A stretch of DNA of 64,000 nt from positions 310,001 to 374,000 of the forward strand of contig NZ_SNXR01000013.1 in assembly GCF_004362665.1 (NCBI RefSeq), given 5' to 3'. A program made the translations under genes and the position numbers. Under the pieces are notes generated by a model, which ran no database searches, had not been told where the DNA came from, and saw only the letters and a list, made by a program, of their open reading frames with translations. Of this stretch, positions 37,337 to 45,224 are shown piece by piece; the first letter of the stretch is position 1; each line of letters opens with the position of its first letter. The DNA is from Flavobacterium dankookense. Its GTDB lineage: Bacteria; Bacteroidota; Bacteroidia; Flavobacteriales; Flavobacteriaceae.

Positions 37337-38365
37337 TTATCTAAAATTTTTCTTTTTAACAATTAACCAAATCACAATTGGTGCGCCAACCAATGATGTT
37401 ATAGCATTGATTGGTAATGTAAAATCGCTCATCGGCATTTGAGAAATAACATCACAAAGTAACATAATTATTGCTCCAATTAATATAGTTGCTCCAAATA
37501 ATAACTTGTGATTGCTGGTTTGAAAAAGCAGTTTTGCCAAATGTGGTACAGCCAATCCAATGAATGCAATTGGTCCAACAAAAGCGGTGATACTACCCGT
37601 CAAAATACTAGTTGAAAAAATGATGAAATATTGTGTTCTTTTGTAATTCAGTCCCATGCTTTTTGCATAATTTTCACCGAGCAGTAGCGTATCCAATGAC
37701 TTAAGTGTAGCAATGCTCAAAATCACTCCAATAGCAACAGCCATAGTCAAGAAAACAATGTTTTGCCAACTTACATTGCCAATATTTCCCATGGACCAAA
37801 ACATAAATTTTTGTAGTTGTTCTGCTGTGCTGAAATTGGTTAAAATAGTAACAATAGCACTCGTAAAACTACTAAACATTAAGCCTACAATTAAAATTGA
37901 CATCACATCTCGTAGATATTTGGAAACTAAAATAATAAGTAGTAAAACCAATAAGCTTCCTAAGCAAGATGCTGTAATTATACCATAGGAAGAAAGAAAA
38001 AATTGTGCTGCAATTGATGGTAAAAAACTTGATCCTAATACCACAAAAGCCACACCAAGACTTGAACCCGAACTCAAGCCCAAAACGTAAGGTCCAGCAA
38101 GTGGATTTCTGAAAAAAGTTTGCATTAACAATCCGCTAATAGAGAGTGAAACACCAACTAATATTGCTGTGATAGCTTTTGGTAAACGATAATTAATGAT
38201 GATATATTCCCAAGTTTCTTTGCTTGCCGATGATCCAAAAAGGCTTTTGAAAACTTCTTTCATTGGAATGGCAACTTGTCCAAACGAAATATTAAGTAAT
38301 AATGCCAATAGCAATAATACCAGCAAGAATCCAAAAAGCGATATGTAGTTTTTATTAGGTTTCAA
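37337..38365 (-). CDS. btuC: FecCD-type permease for B12/siderophore uptake
   Basis: 342 aa with about ten membrane segments. Family hallmarks: YRLPKAITAILVGVSLSISGLLMQTFFRNPLAGPYVLGLSSGSSLG near the N-terminus and FVGPIAFIGLAVPHLAKLL in the C-terminal third. It forms the homodimeric transmembrane channel for the ATPase and receives the ligand from the periplasmic binding lipoprotein. It follows the binding-protein gene by 30 bp. Confidence 0.9.
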   Translation of the reverse strand: MKPNKNYISLFGFLLVLLLLALLLNISFGQVAIPMKEVFKSLFGSSASKETWEYIIINYRLPKAITAILVGVSLSISGLLMQTFFRNPLAGPYVLGLSSGSSLGVAFVVLGSSFLPSIAAQFFLSSYGIITASCLGSLLVLLLIILVSKYLRDVMSILIVGLMFSSFTSAIVTILTNFSTAEQLQKFMFWSMGNIGNVSWQNIVFLTMAVAIGVILSIATLKSLDTLLLGENYAKSMGLNYKRTQYFIIFSTSILTGSITAFVGPIAFIGLAVPHLAKLLFQTSNHKLLFGATILIGAIIMLLCDVISQMPMSDFTLPINAITSLVGAPIVIWLIVKKKNFR

Positions 38366-38395
38366 ATCACAAACAATGCGTTCAATAGATTAGTT

Positions 38396-39532
38396 TTATT
38401 TTATTTTTTCAAAAAAGAATGGTTCATATCCAACTAACAATTCAGGATGTAGAATTTTTACCAAATCTTTTAATACAATATCGGGACGATTAGGTGCCAA
38501 TTCATAATATAATATTCCGCCTTTTTTCCCTTTTTTTCTGGTAAAGGAATAGACATTTTTATTTTTAAATGCATCAAATTGCGCGTAATGTGAATTGGCA
38601 TCTGTCATTTCTTTCAACGTTGAAAACTGTCCTGAGGTTATCCAAATATCCGCATTTTTAGCTTTTTCAAATACCGTTTCAAACGATAAGGATAAGCTAC
38701 CTGTACCTGTCGTTTCTTGCCAAAGATAGTTCGCATTGGCTTGTTTGAGCATCAAACTTCCCCAACTTGTTCCTTTGGGTAAATACCATTTGTCTTCAAA
38801 CATGTCACCAGCAAGAATAGTTGGTTGTTTTGTGGCTAGTTTAGCAATTTCTATTGTCTTTAAATAATCTTTTTCAATTTTTGAAAATAGTTCTTCTGCT
38901 TTCTTTTGTTTGCCAAATAAAACACCAAAAAACTTAATCCATTCTGCTTTGCCAAGTGGTGTTTCTTCGTTCCAATCGCCGTTTAGCATCACTTTTAAAC
39001 CGCTTTTCTGCAAATTATCAAGTGTTGGATTGTTGCCGTCAATTCCATAACCAATGATGACATCAGGTTGTAAATCAATTAGAATTTCGGTATTTAATGA
39101 CTGATTATTGCCTAATTCTTTAACTTTATTTGCATCAATTAACTCACGAACTTTTTCGGACGAAATATAATCTAAGTTAGGGAAGCCAATCAATTTGTCT
39201 TCTACATCCAGCATTTCTAATGATGGAATATGAGTAGTAGAAGTAACCACAATTGTGTTGATAGGAACGTTTATGATTGGATTTTGCTTCAAACTATCTG
39301 GGATTATTCCGTTTTTTTCTTTCAGAATATAAGTGTAGGTTTTAGTTGCTTTTGGCCATGGATTTTTTACTGTAACAATACTGTAACCATTGTGATTAAC
39401 AATCGAAAAACCTTTGGCATATTTTACAGTTTCAACCGAAACTTCGTTGACTTTTGAAATTTCTTCTTTTTTGCATTGAACAAATAGCAAAGAAAAAAGG
39501 AGTAAAGACAAAAAAATAGAAACGCTTTTCAT
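38396..39532 (-). CDS. btuF: Periplasmic binding lipoprotein of the B12/iron ABC importer
   Basis: 378 aa. Lipobox ends FVQC (Cys20). Two-lobed class III binding protein: TTTHIPSLEMLDVEDKLIGFPNLDYI, DLQPDVIIGYGIDGN, and late PNRPDIVLKDLVKILHPELL. The first gene of the four-gene minus-strand operon, it diverges from the riboswitch-controlled receptor genes, which makes cobalamin the likely ligand. Ferric siderophore binding cannot be excluded by sequence. The 283-bp intergenic stretch shows no second riboswitch on its own strand. Confidence 0.82.
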   Translation of the reverse strand: MKSVSIFLSLLLFSLLFVQCKKEEISKVNEVSVETVKYAKGFSIVNHNGYSIVTVKNPWPKATKTYTYILKEKNGIIPDSLKQNPIINVPINTIVVTSTTHIPSLEMLDVEDKLIGFPNLDYISSEKVRELIDANKVKELGNNQSLNTEILIDLQPDVIIGYGIDGNNPTLDNLQKSGLKVMLNGDWNEETPLGKAEWIKFFGVLFGKQKKAEELFSKIEKDYLKTIEIAKLATKQPTILAGDMFEDKWYLPKGTSWGSLMLKQANANYLWQETTGTGSLSLSFETVFEKAKNADIWITSGQFSTLKEMTDANSHYAQFDAFKNKNVYSFTRKKGKKGGILYYELAPNRPDIVLKDLVKILHPELLVGYEPFFFEKIK

Positions 39533-39582
39533 TTAATTTTATTTTTTAGCAAAAGTAAACTATTGTTTCTAATAATTTAATT

Positions 39583-39590
39583 TACCTTTA
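39583..39590 (+). promoter_or_regulatory. Probable promoter of the B12 receptor operon
   Basis: TACCTTTA is close to the Bacteroidota -7 TAnnTTTG, with ATTG at 39562-39565 as a possible -33 element. Transcription from here would start just before the cobalamin riboswitch. Confidence 0.45.
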
Positions 39591-39599
39591 CACCCGAAT

Positions 39600-39770
39600 T
39601 AAGGTTGTGATTTTAGTTTATTTCAAAATCACATTAAAAGGGAATTTGGTTAAAATCCAAAACTGTTCCCGCAACTGTAAGCTACAAAGCTTGTTGTTAC
39701 TACAAAACCATTGTTCGCTATGGCGGATGAGAAGGTAAACAACAAGACGCAAGTCAGGAGACCTGCCTTT
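39600..39770 (+). promoter_or_regulatory. Cobalamin riboswitch
   Basis: The core features are all present in order: a closing helix with GTGATTTT pairing AAAATCAC, the AAAAGGGAA segment, TTGG-taaaat-CCAA, ACTGTTCCCGCAACTGTAA, and the B12 box AAGTCAGGAGACCTGCC. These match the AdoCbl/B12 riboswitch consensus. It sits 46 bp upstream of a BtuB-like receptor gene. B12 binding should lower expression of the receptor and the following lipoprotein. Confidence 0.95.
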
Positions 39771-39786
39771 TTTCATAACGAATAAC

Positions 39787-39808
39787 GAATCTTCGGGAAA
39801 AAAGATTC
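39787..39808 (+). promoter_or_regulatory. Likely expression-platform hairpin of the riboswitch
   Basis: GAATCTT and AAGATTC form a 7-bp stem with loop CGGGAAAA, seven bases before the btuB ATG. The loop hexamer CGGGAA is complementary to UUCCCG (39666-39671) in the riboswitch core. A loop-core contact of this type could block the start region; there is no U-run, so control of translation is more likely than termination. Confidence 0.5.
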
Positions 39809-39815
39809 AGTAAGT

Positions 39816-41639
39816 ATGACTTTAAAAAATAGGTTTCTTTTGTTTTTATTGCTTTTGTGCCAATGTATTATGGCGCAAAACGATACTATTGTTCTAAATG
39901 AAGTAATTGTATCAGATACACAACTAAAGAAATTTTCTAACACTAAATATGTTTCAAAACTCAATGATTCGATTATTTCGAGAAGCAATACCTCATTAAC
40001 ATCTTTATTGAATTATAATTCAACTATTTACTTTAAAGAAAATGGGTTAGGAATGGTTTCTTCACCTTCGTTTAGAGGTACAACCGCACAGCAAACAGCT
40101 GTAATTTGGAACGGAATCAACATCAACTCACAACTCAACGGATTAACCGACTTTAATACGATTAATAATGGTAATTATAATGAGGTAACTATCAGAGCTG
40201 GTGGCGGAAGTGCTATTTATGGCTCGAGTGCTATCGGAGGAAGTATCCATCTTTCTAATGCATTAAAGTTTGAAAAAGAATTTTCTAATGCGCTTCAAAT
40301 TCGATATGGGAGTTTTAACACGTTGAGTGTAAATTATGCTCTTAATGCCTCTACTGAGCGATTAAGTTCACAGTTTTCGATAGTTAGAAATAACTCTGAT
40401 AATGATTATAAATACCTCAATACCAATCAGAAAAATCAAAACGGACAGTTTGAAAATACCAGTGCAAATCTTTCATTAGGATATAAAATTAACCCTAAGA
40501 ATTATTTAAAGTTTTACAGTCAAGTATTTGATGGTTTGCGTCACTTTTCGGGAACGCTGGCTGCAGCTTCTAAAAGCAAATATGAAGATTGGAATACTAG
40601 AAGCTTACTTGAATATGCTAACTTTACTAGTAAAACGACCTCTAATATCCGTTTGGCTTTTTTAACAGAAAGTTACAAGTATTTTGAGGATAAAAATGAA
40701 GTTTTTTTTAATTATGGAAAATCGGAAACTACTATAGCCAAATATGATTTTTCATATCAAATTACAGATAAAATAACACTTAATTCACTATTTGATTATA
40801 CCCATACAAAAGGCTTTGGTTCTGATTTAAAAACTACTTCGCGCGATATTTTTTCGGGCATTTTATTGATGAAACACCAACTGACTAGTGATTTTCTGTA
40901 TGAAATTAATTTACGAAAAGAAATTACTAGCAATTATCAAAGTCCTTATCTATTTTCCTTTGGAACGAATTATTCCCTTGCTAAATACTATAAAATTAAA
41001 ATGAATGTATCTAAAAACTTTAGAATACCAACTTTTAATGATCTTTATTGGCAACAAGGAGGAAATCCAGATTTAAATCCAGAAAGTGCGCTTCAATTCG
41101 ATGTAATAAACGAAATAACTACAAAAAATCTGGTTTTTACTCTAACAGGTTTTTATAATAAAATAAAAGACATGATTAGTTGGAAGCCCAATAGTAACGG
41201 ACTTTGGCAACCAATCAATACCAATAGAGTGAATACATATGGAATAGAAACAAGTTTGGGTTACAATAAACGATTGTTTCATCACCATGTAGTTAAATTA
41301 AATCTCAATTACGGATATACTATTTCAGAAAATCAAGACACTGGAAAACAGTTAATTTATGTTCCCCAGCATAAATTAACTTCCAGTGTTGCTTATAACT
41401 ATAGAAAATTAACTGTCTTTGGTTCCCATTTATTTAATGGAGCCGTGTTTACATCGCTCGATAATTATTATCGTTTAAAAGAATACAATGTGGTTAATTT
41501 AGGTATTGAATACCAAATTTTAAAGTACTGTAGAATGGGTTTTCAGGTGCAAAATCTTGCTAATGAAAACTACCAAGCGGTTATTCAAAGACCTCTTCCA
41601 GGAAGAAATTATATACTAAATTTTAATTTTAATCTATAA
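39816..41639 (+). CDS. btuB: TonB-dependent vitamin B12 receptor (BtuB-like)
   Basis: 607 aa, signal peptide about 1-20 (IMAQ). Plug domain (about 25-140: LNEVIVSDTQLKKFSN, SFRGTTAQQTAVIWNGININSQLNG, IRAGGGSAIYGSSAIGGSI) then a 22-strand beta barrel ending NFNFNL with terminal Leu. BtuB size. The cobalamin riboswitch upstream and the beta-propeller lipoprotein downstream make B12 the likely ligand. It should import cobalamin across the outer membrane using TonB energy. Confidence 0.92.
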   Translation: MTLKNRFLLFLLLLCQCIMAQNDTIVLNEVIVSDTQLKKFSNTKYVSKLNDSIISRSNTSLTSLLNYNSTIYFKENGLGMVSSPSFRGTTAQQTAVIWNGININSQLNGLTDFNTINNGNYNEVTIRAGGGSAIYGSSAIGGSIHLSNALKFEKEFSNALQIRYGSFNTLSVNYALNASTERLSSQFSIVRNNSDNDYKYLNTNQKNQNGQFENTSANLSLGYKINPKNYLKFYSQVFDGLRHFSGTLAAASKSKYEDWNTRSLLEYANFTSKTTSNIRLAFLTESYKYFEDKNEVFFNYGKSETTIAKYDFSYQITDKITLNSLFDYTHTKGFGSDLKTTSRDIFSGILLMKHQLTSDFLYEINLRKEITSNYQSPYLFSFGTNYSLAKYYKIKMNVSKNFRIPTFNDLYWQQGGNPDLNPESALQFDVINEITTKNLVFTLTGFYNKIKDMISWKPNSNGLWQPINTNRVNTYGIETSLGYNKRLFHHHVVKLNLNYGYTISENQDTGKQLIYVPQHKLTSSVAYNYRKLTVFGSHLFNGAVFTSLDNYYRLKEYNVVNLGIEYQILKYCRMGFQVQNLANENYQAVIQRPLPGRNYILNFNFNL

Positions 41640-41644
41640 ATACA

Positions 41645-42712
41645 ATGAATTTCAAAAAACTATTTTTCGCTGCCATTATTGGTTCATCTTTGTTTACCTC
41701 GTGTACTGATGATGATGCTAATGAAACACCTCTTGGTAATTATGATAACGGTGTTCTAATTCTAAACCAAGGAGGTTTTGGATATGGCAATGCTTCGTTG
41801 TCTTATTTTTCAAATGATTTAAGTACTTTTCAAAATACTATTTTTTCTTTAGTTAACCCAACTATCACACTTGGCGATACCGCACAAGATATTGGATTTT
41901 ATACTAATTTAGCCTATATCGTTTTGAATGGCTCGAGCAAAATCGAGATTGTAAACCGTTTTACTTTAGCACATGTTGGTACTATTTCTGAAGGTTTATC
42001 TAATCCAAGATACATTCAATTTGCTAGAGGTAAAGCGTATGTAACCAATTGGGGAAATGGAGGAAGTACAACAGATGATTTTGTCGCAGTTATAAATCTT
42101 GCCACTAATACTGTTTCATCTACGATTGCTGTAGCAGAAGGTCCAGAGCGTATTATTGAAGAAAATGATAAGTTGTATGTTGCTCACTCTGGAGGATTTG
42201 GTTATGGCAACACTATTTCAGTAATCAATGCTGCTACAGATGCGTTGCAAACAACCATTGCTGTTGGTGATGTTCCTAATTCGATAGAAGAAGAAGACGG
42301 TTATTTATATGTTATTTGTGGAGGAAAACCATTTTGGACACAAGATGAAACATTGGGGAAATTAGTAAAAATAAGATTGTCAAACAATACAGTCACGAGC
42401 ACCATTAGTTTTCCAGAAGGACAGCATCCATCCAATTTAGTGATAGAAAATAACAGTCTTTACTATACGGTTGACTCTGGTATTTATAAAAAAACACTAT
42501 CAGCTAATACTTTGCCAGCTACTGAGTTATTTTCAATTTCGGAACAAAGTGAGTATGACGTATATAGCTTTGCGGTCAAAAACAATAAAATCTTTGTAGG
42601 CGATGCTGTAGACTATAGCTCTAACGGAAAAGTATATGTTTACTCACTTGATGGGGATTTACTTGCCAATAAAACAGTTGGTGTCATTCCGGCAGGATTT
42701 TATTTTAATTAG
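41645..42712 (+). CDS. btuG: BtuG-like surface beta-propeller lipoprotein
   Basis: 355 aa. Lipobox ends FTSC (Cys20) followed by TDDDAN. YncE/DUF5074-type beta propeller with repeats such as VAVINLATNTVSSTIAVAEGPE, and SVINAATDALQTTIAVGDVPNSI. It lies 5 bp after btuB and shares its riboswitch. In Bacteroides, BtuG propeller lipoproteins sit on BtuB and bind B12 with very high affinity; the same arrangement is inferred here. Direct evidence of B12 binding is not visible in the sequence. Confidence 0.82.
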   Translation: MNFKKLFFAAIIGSSLFTSCTDDDANETPLGNYDNGVLILNQGGFGYGNASLSYFSNDLSTFQNTIFSLVNPTITLGDTAQDIGFYTNLAYIVLNGSSKIEIVNRFTLAHVGTISEGLSNPRYIQFARGKAYVTNWGNGGSTTDDFVAVINLATNTVSSTIAVAEGPERIIEENDKLYVAHSGGFGYGNTISVINAATDALQTTIAVGDVPNSIEEEDGYLYVICGGKPFWTQDETLGKLVKIRLSNNTVTSTISFPEGQHPSNLVIENNSLYYTVDSGIYKKTLSANTLPATELFSISEQSEYDVYSFAVKNNKIFVGDAVDYSSNGKVYVYSLDGDLLANKTVGVIPAGFYFN

Positions 42713-42755
42713 CCAGCTAAGCCATAGGATAAAATTATTTTATACTTAAAAAAAA

Positions 42756-42787
42756 AAACCACGACTATAAAAGAATAGTCGTGGTTT
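42756..42787. terminator. Bidirectional terminator after the B12 receptor operon
   Basis: AAACCACGACTAT and ATAGTCGTGGTTT make a perfect 13-bp stem with a six-base loop. An A-run precedes the stem, giving a U-tract for the leftward transcript from 43191. Confidence 0.9.
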
Positions 42788-42807
42788 CACAATATAAATC
42801 AATTCAA

Positions 42808-43191
42808 CTATTTCATTTTCCCATTTACTAGCGCAACTACTGCACCAACAGCACCACCAATAATGATAGAAATAACCAGGTCAATCATAAAGTTTTGAAC
42901 ATTTATAGGCCTGTTAGAATACATAAAGAAGTTGGTTGAAAGTCCATAAAGAATACCTATTACAACTCCAGCTGTTAAACCTGTCATTGCGTTTGTAATT
43001 CCTGCCCATTTTGTAAAGATGTAGGACATTAATAATCCAAAAGTTAAACATCCAAGAAAGATGAATTCTAATTTCATGTCAGGTGTTTCGGGATAGATGT
43101 CTTTAAATAACATTCCATAAAATACCCAACCTAGAAGAAAATCTACAATTCCTCCAACAATTCCTGCTACTAAAAAGTTTTTTACATTCAT
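42808..43191 (-). CDS. Small four-helix membrane protein
   Basis: 127 aa with four predicted membrane segments (about 5-27, 40-60, 68-88, 101-123). The GIVGGIVDFLLGWVFYGMLFKDI start recalls DUF1761-type proteins, but the match is weak. Charged residues are few. No partner gene is evident; the gene ends at the terminator it shares with the B12 operon. Function unknown. Confidence 0.65.
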   Translation of the reverse strand: MNVKNFLVAGIVGGIVDFLLGWVFYGMLFKDIYPETPDMKLEFIFLGCLTFGLLMSYIFTKWAGITNAMTGLTAGVVIGILYGLSTNFFMYSNRPINVQNFMIDLVISIIIGGAVGAVVALVNGKMK

Positions 43192-43306
43192 AGTTTATTG
43201 TTTTATTGATTAGTTCAATAAAAGTATTAAAATATTGAGAATATAATAATTTAACAACTGTTTAATTGTTAACTTTTTAAAGAATAGAATTGTTAATAAA
43301 CAAAAC

Positions 43307-43322
43307 AGCACTGAGTAGTGCT
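43307..43322 (-). terminator. Probable terminator of the acyl-CoA synthetase gene
   Basis: AGCACT-gagt-AGTGCT forms a 6-bp hairpin 11 bp past the stop of the leftward synthetase gene, followed on that strand by GTTTTG. The U-run is short, so the call is moderate. Confidence 0.5.
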
Positions 43323-43332
43323 CAGGTCAATG

Positions 43333-45105
43333 TTAGCCGTAGATCTTGTGAAACAAGTTGATGTATTTTTCCATCACAACTTTTCGTTTCAGCTTCATAG
43401 TAGGAGTTAAATGTCCGGAAGGAATTGTCCATAAATCTGGCGTTAATTCAAACTTCTTAATTTTTTCCCAATTACCAAACTTCTCGTTTAGTGTGTCAAC
43501 TTCTTGTTGAATTCGGTCGATAACTTGTTGGTTTGAAATGATTTCTTCATTTGTAGTTCCAATATTGATGTTATGGATTTTCGCCCATTCTTTGATGAAA
43601 TCAAAACTCGGTTGAATAAAAGCAGCTGGCATTTTTTGTCCATCACCAATTACCATAATTTGCTCAATGAAACGCGATTGTTTCATAGTGTTTTCTAACA
43701 ACTGAGGCGCAATATATTTGCCTCCAGAGGTTTTGAACATTTCTTTCTTACGGTCAGTTATTCTTAAAAATCCATCAGAATCCACTTCACCAATATCACC
43801 TGTGTGAAAATAACCATCAACAATAGCTTCGCTCGTTAGTTTTTCATCTTTATAATAACCCATCATGACATTTGGACCTTTGCAAAGTATTTCGCCATCG
43901 GCAGCAATTTTCACTTCTACGTTATCAATTATTCGTCCAGCAGTTCCAATTCTAAACCCACCATTTCGTTGGTCATTAACCGATATTACTGGCGATGTTT
44001 CTGATAATCCATATCCTTCCATAACTGGAATTTCGGCAGCAGCAAATATGCGAGCTAAACGTGGTTGCAAAGCTGCACTTCCGTTAACGATTAAATCTAA
44101 TTTCCCACCAAGACCAGCTTTCCATTTACTGAAGATAAGTTTTCTAGCAATTTTTAGCTTAAAATCATACCACCAGCCATTGGCATGCTCTGGTTCATAT
44201 TGTAACCCAACTTCCACAGCCCAAAAGAATAGTTTCTTTTTAATTCCTGTGAGTTCAGAACCTTTTGCAATGATTTTTTCATAGACTTTCTCAATAAGTC
44301 GAGGCACACCTGTCATTACGTTGGGTTGTACTTCTTTTATATTGTCTGATATTTTTTCTATTGATTCACCAAAATAGATAGCAACGCCATAATATTGATA
44401 GATATAAGTCACCATTCGTTCGTAGATATGACAAATAGGCAAGAAGCTCAACGCACGACTTTTCCCTGCGTCAAAAGGAATTCTATTGGCTGAATCTAAA
44501 ACATTTGAAACAATATTATTGTGCGAAAGCATTACGCCTTTTGGCTTGCCTGTCGTTCCCGAAGTATAGATTATTGTGGCAAGTTCCAATGCTTTTACAT
44601 TGTTTTTTCTATCTTCAACTACATCTTGATTGCTGGTGTCTTTACCTAATTCTAGTAGTTCTGTCCAATTCTTGCATCCTTCAATTTGATTGAACGAATA
44701 GATGTCTTTCAATTTAGGAACATTGTTTTTTATAGCATTCAGTTTGTGAAGTACTTCATCATCGGAAACAAAACAAAAGATAGCTTCCGAGTGGTTTAAA
44801 ATATACTCATAATCCGCTTCTGAAATGGTTGGATAAATTGGCACTGTTTGCGCTCCAGTTTGCAGCGTTCCTATATCCATAATGTGCCATTCGGTTCTGT
44901 TATTAGAAGAAATGATGGCAATTTTATCATTTTTTTGAACTCCTAAACGCAACAATGCTCTTGATATAGTGTTTGCATTATCAATGTATTCTTGCGTTGA
45001 GGTTTTAACCCATGTACCATTGTGCTTTGTAACTAAAGCATCTGGGATATTATATTTTTCTAATTGATGATAAGGAAAATCAAAAAGACGTGTTATTGAA
45101 GCCAT
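43333..45105 (-). CDS. fadD: Long-chain fatty-acid-CoA ligase
   Basis: 590 aa, full length for the FAA1-like branch of long-chain acyl-CoA synthetases. AMP-binding P-loop YTSGTTGKPKGVMLSH, VPRLIEKVYEKI, MEGYGLSETSPVISV, and YFHTGDIGEVDSDGFLRITDRKKEMFKTSGGKYIAP. It activates fatty acids to acyl-CoA via an acyl-adenylate in the cytoplasm or at the inner membrane. It stands alone between convergent and divergent neighbours. Confidence 0.93.
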   Translation of the reverse strand: MASITRLFDFPYHQLEKYNIPDALVTKHNGTWVKTSTQEYIDNANTISRALLRLGVQKNDKIAIISSNNRTEWHIMDIGTLQTGAQTVPIYPTISEADYEYILNHSEAIFCFVSDDEVLHKLNAIKNNVPKLKDIYSFNQIEGCKNWTELLELGKDTSNQDVVEDRKNNVKALELATIIYTSGTTGKPKGVMLSHNNIVSNVLDSANRIPFDAGKSRALSFLPICHIYERMVTYIYQYYGVAIYFGESIEKISDNIKEVQPNVMTGVPRLIEKVYEKIIAKGSELTGIKKKLFFWAVEVGLQYEPEHANGWWYDFKLKIARKLIFSKWKAGLGGKLDLIVNGSAALQPRLARIFAAAEIPVMEGYGLSETSPVISVNDQRNGGFRIGTAGRIIDNVEVKIAADGEILCKGPNVMMGYYKDEKLTSEAIVDGYFHTGDIGEVDSDGFLRITDRKKEMFKTSGGKYIAPQLLENTMKQSRFIEQIMVIGDGQKMPAAFIQPSFDFIKEWAKIHNINIGTTNEEIISNQQVIDRIQQEVDTLNEKFGNWEKIKKFELTPDLWTIPSGHLTPTMKLKRKVVMEKYINLFHKIYG

Positions 45106-45193
45106 GTAGGATAAATTTTTGATGCAAATTAATGATTATTGTAATTAAACACAATAATAATTTAGAATATGACAAAAATAATGTCGAAATATG

Positions 45194-45201
45194 TAGTTTT
45201 G
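45194..45201 (+). promoter_or_regulatory. TAnnTTTG -7 box for the LtaS-like gene
   Basis: TAGTTTTG matches the -7 consensus and lies 24 bases before the ATG. No good -33 motif is seen at the usual distance. Confidence 0.45.
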
Positions 45202-45224
45202 TATTCCAATAATTAAAAAAGTTC

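Noticed and set aside
39533..39600. Second cobalamin riboswitch for the minus-strand ABC operon
   Set aside because: The leader on that strand is too short and lacks the core segments and B12 box.
43865..44284. 139-codon open frame on the plus strand
   Set aside because: It lies wholly inside the acyl-CoA synthetase gene on the other strand; its product has no recognisable domain while the synthetase motifs are intact.
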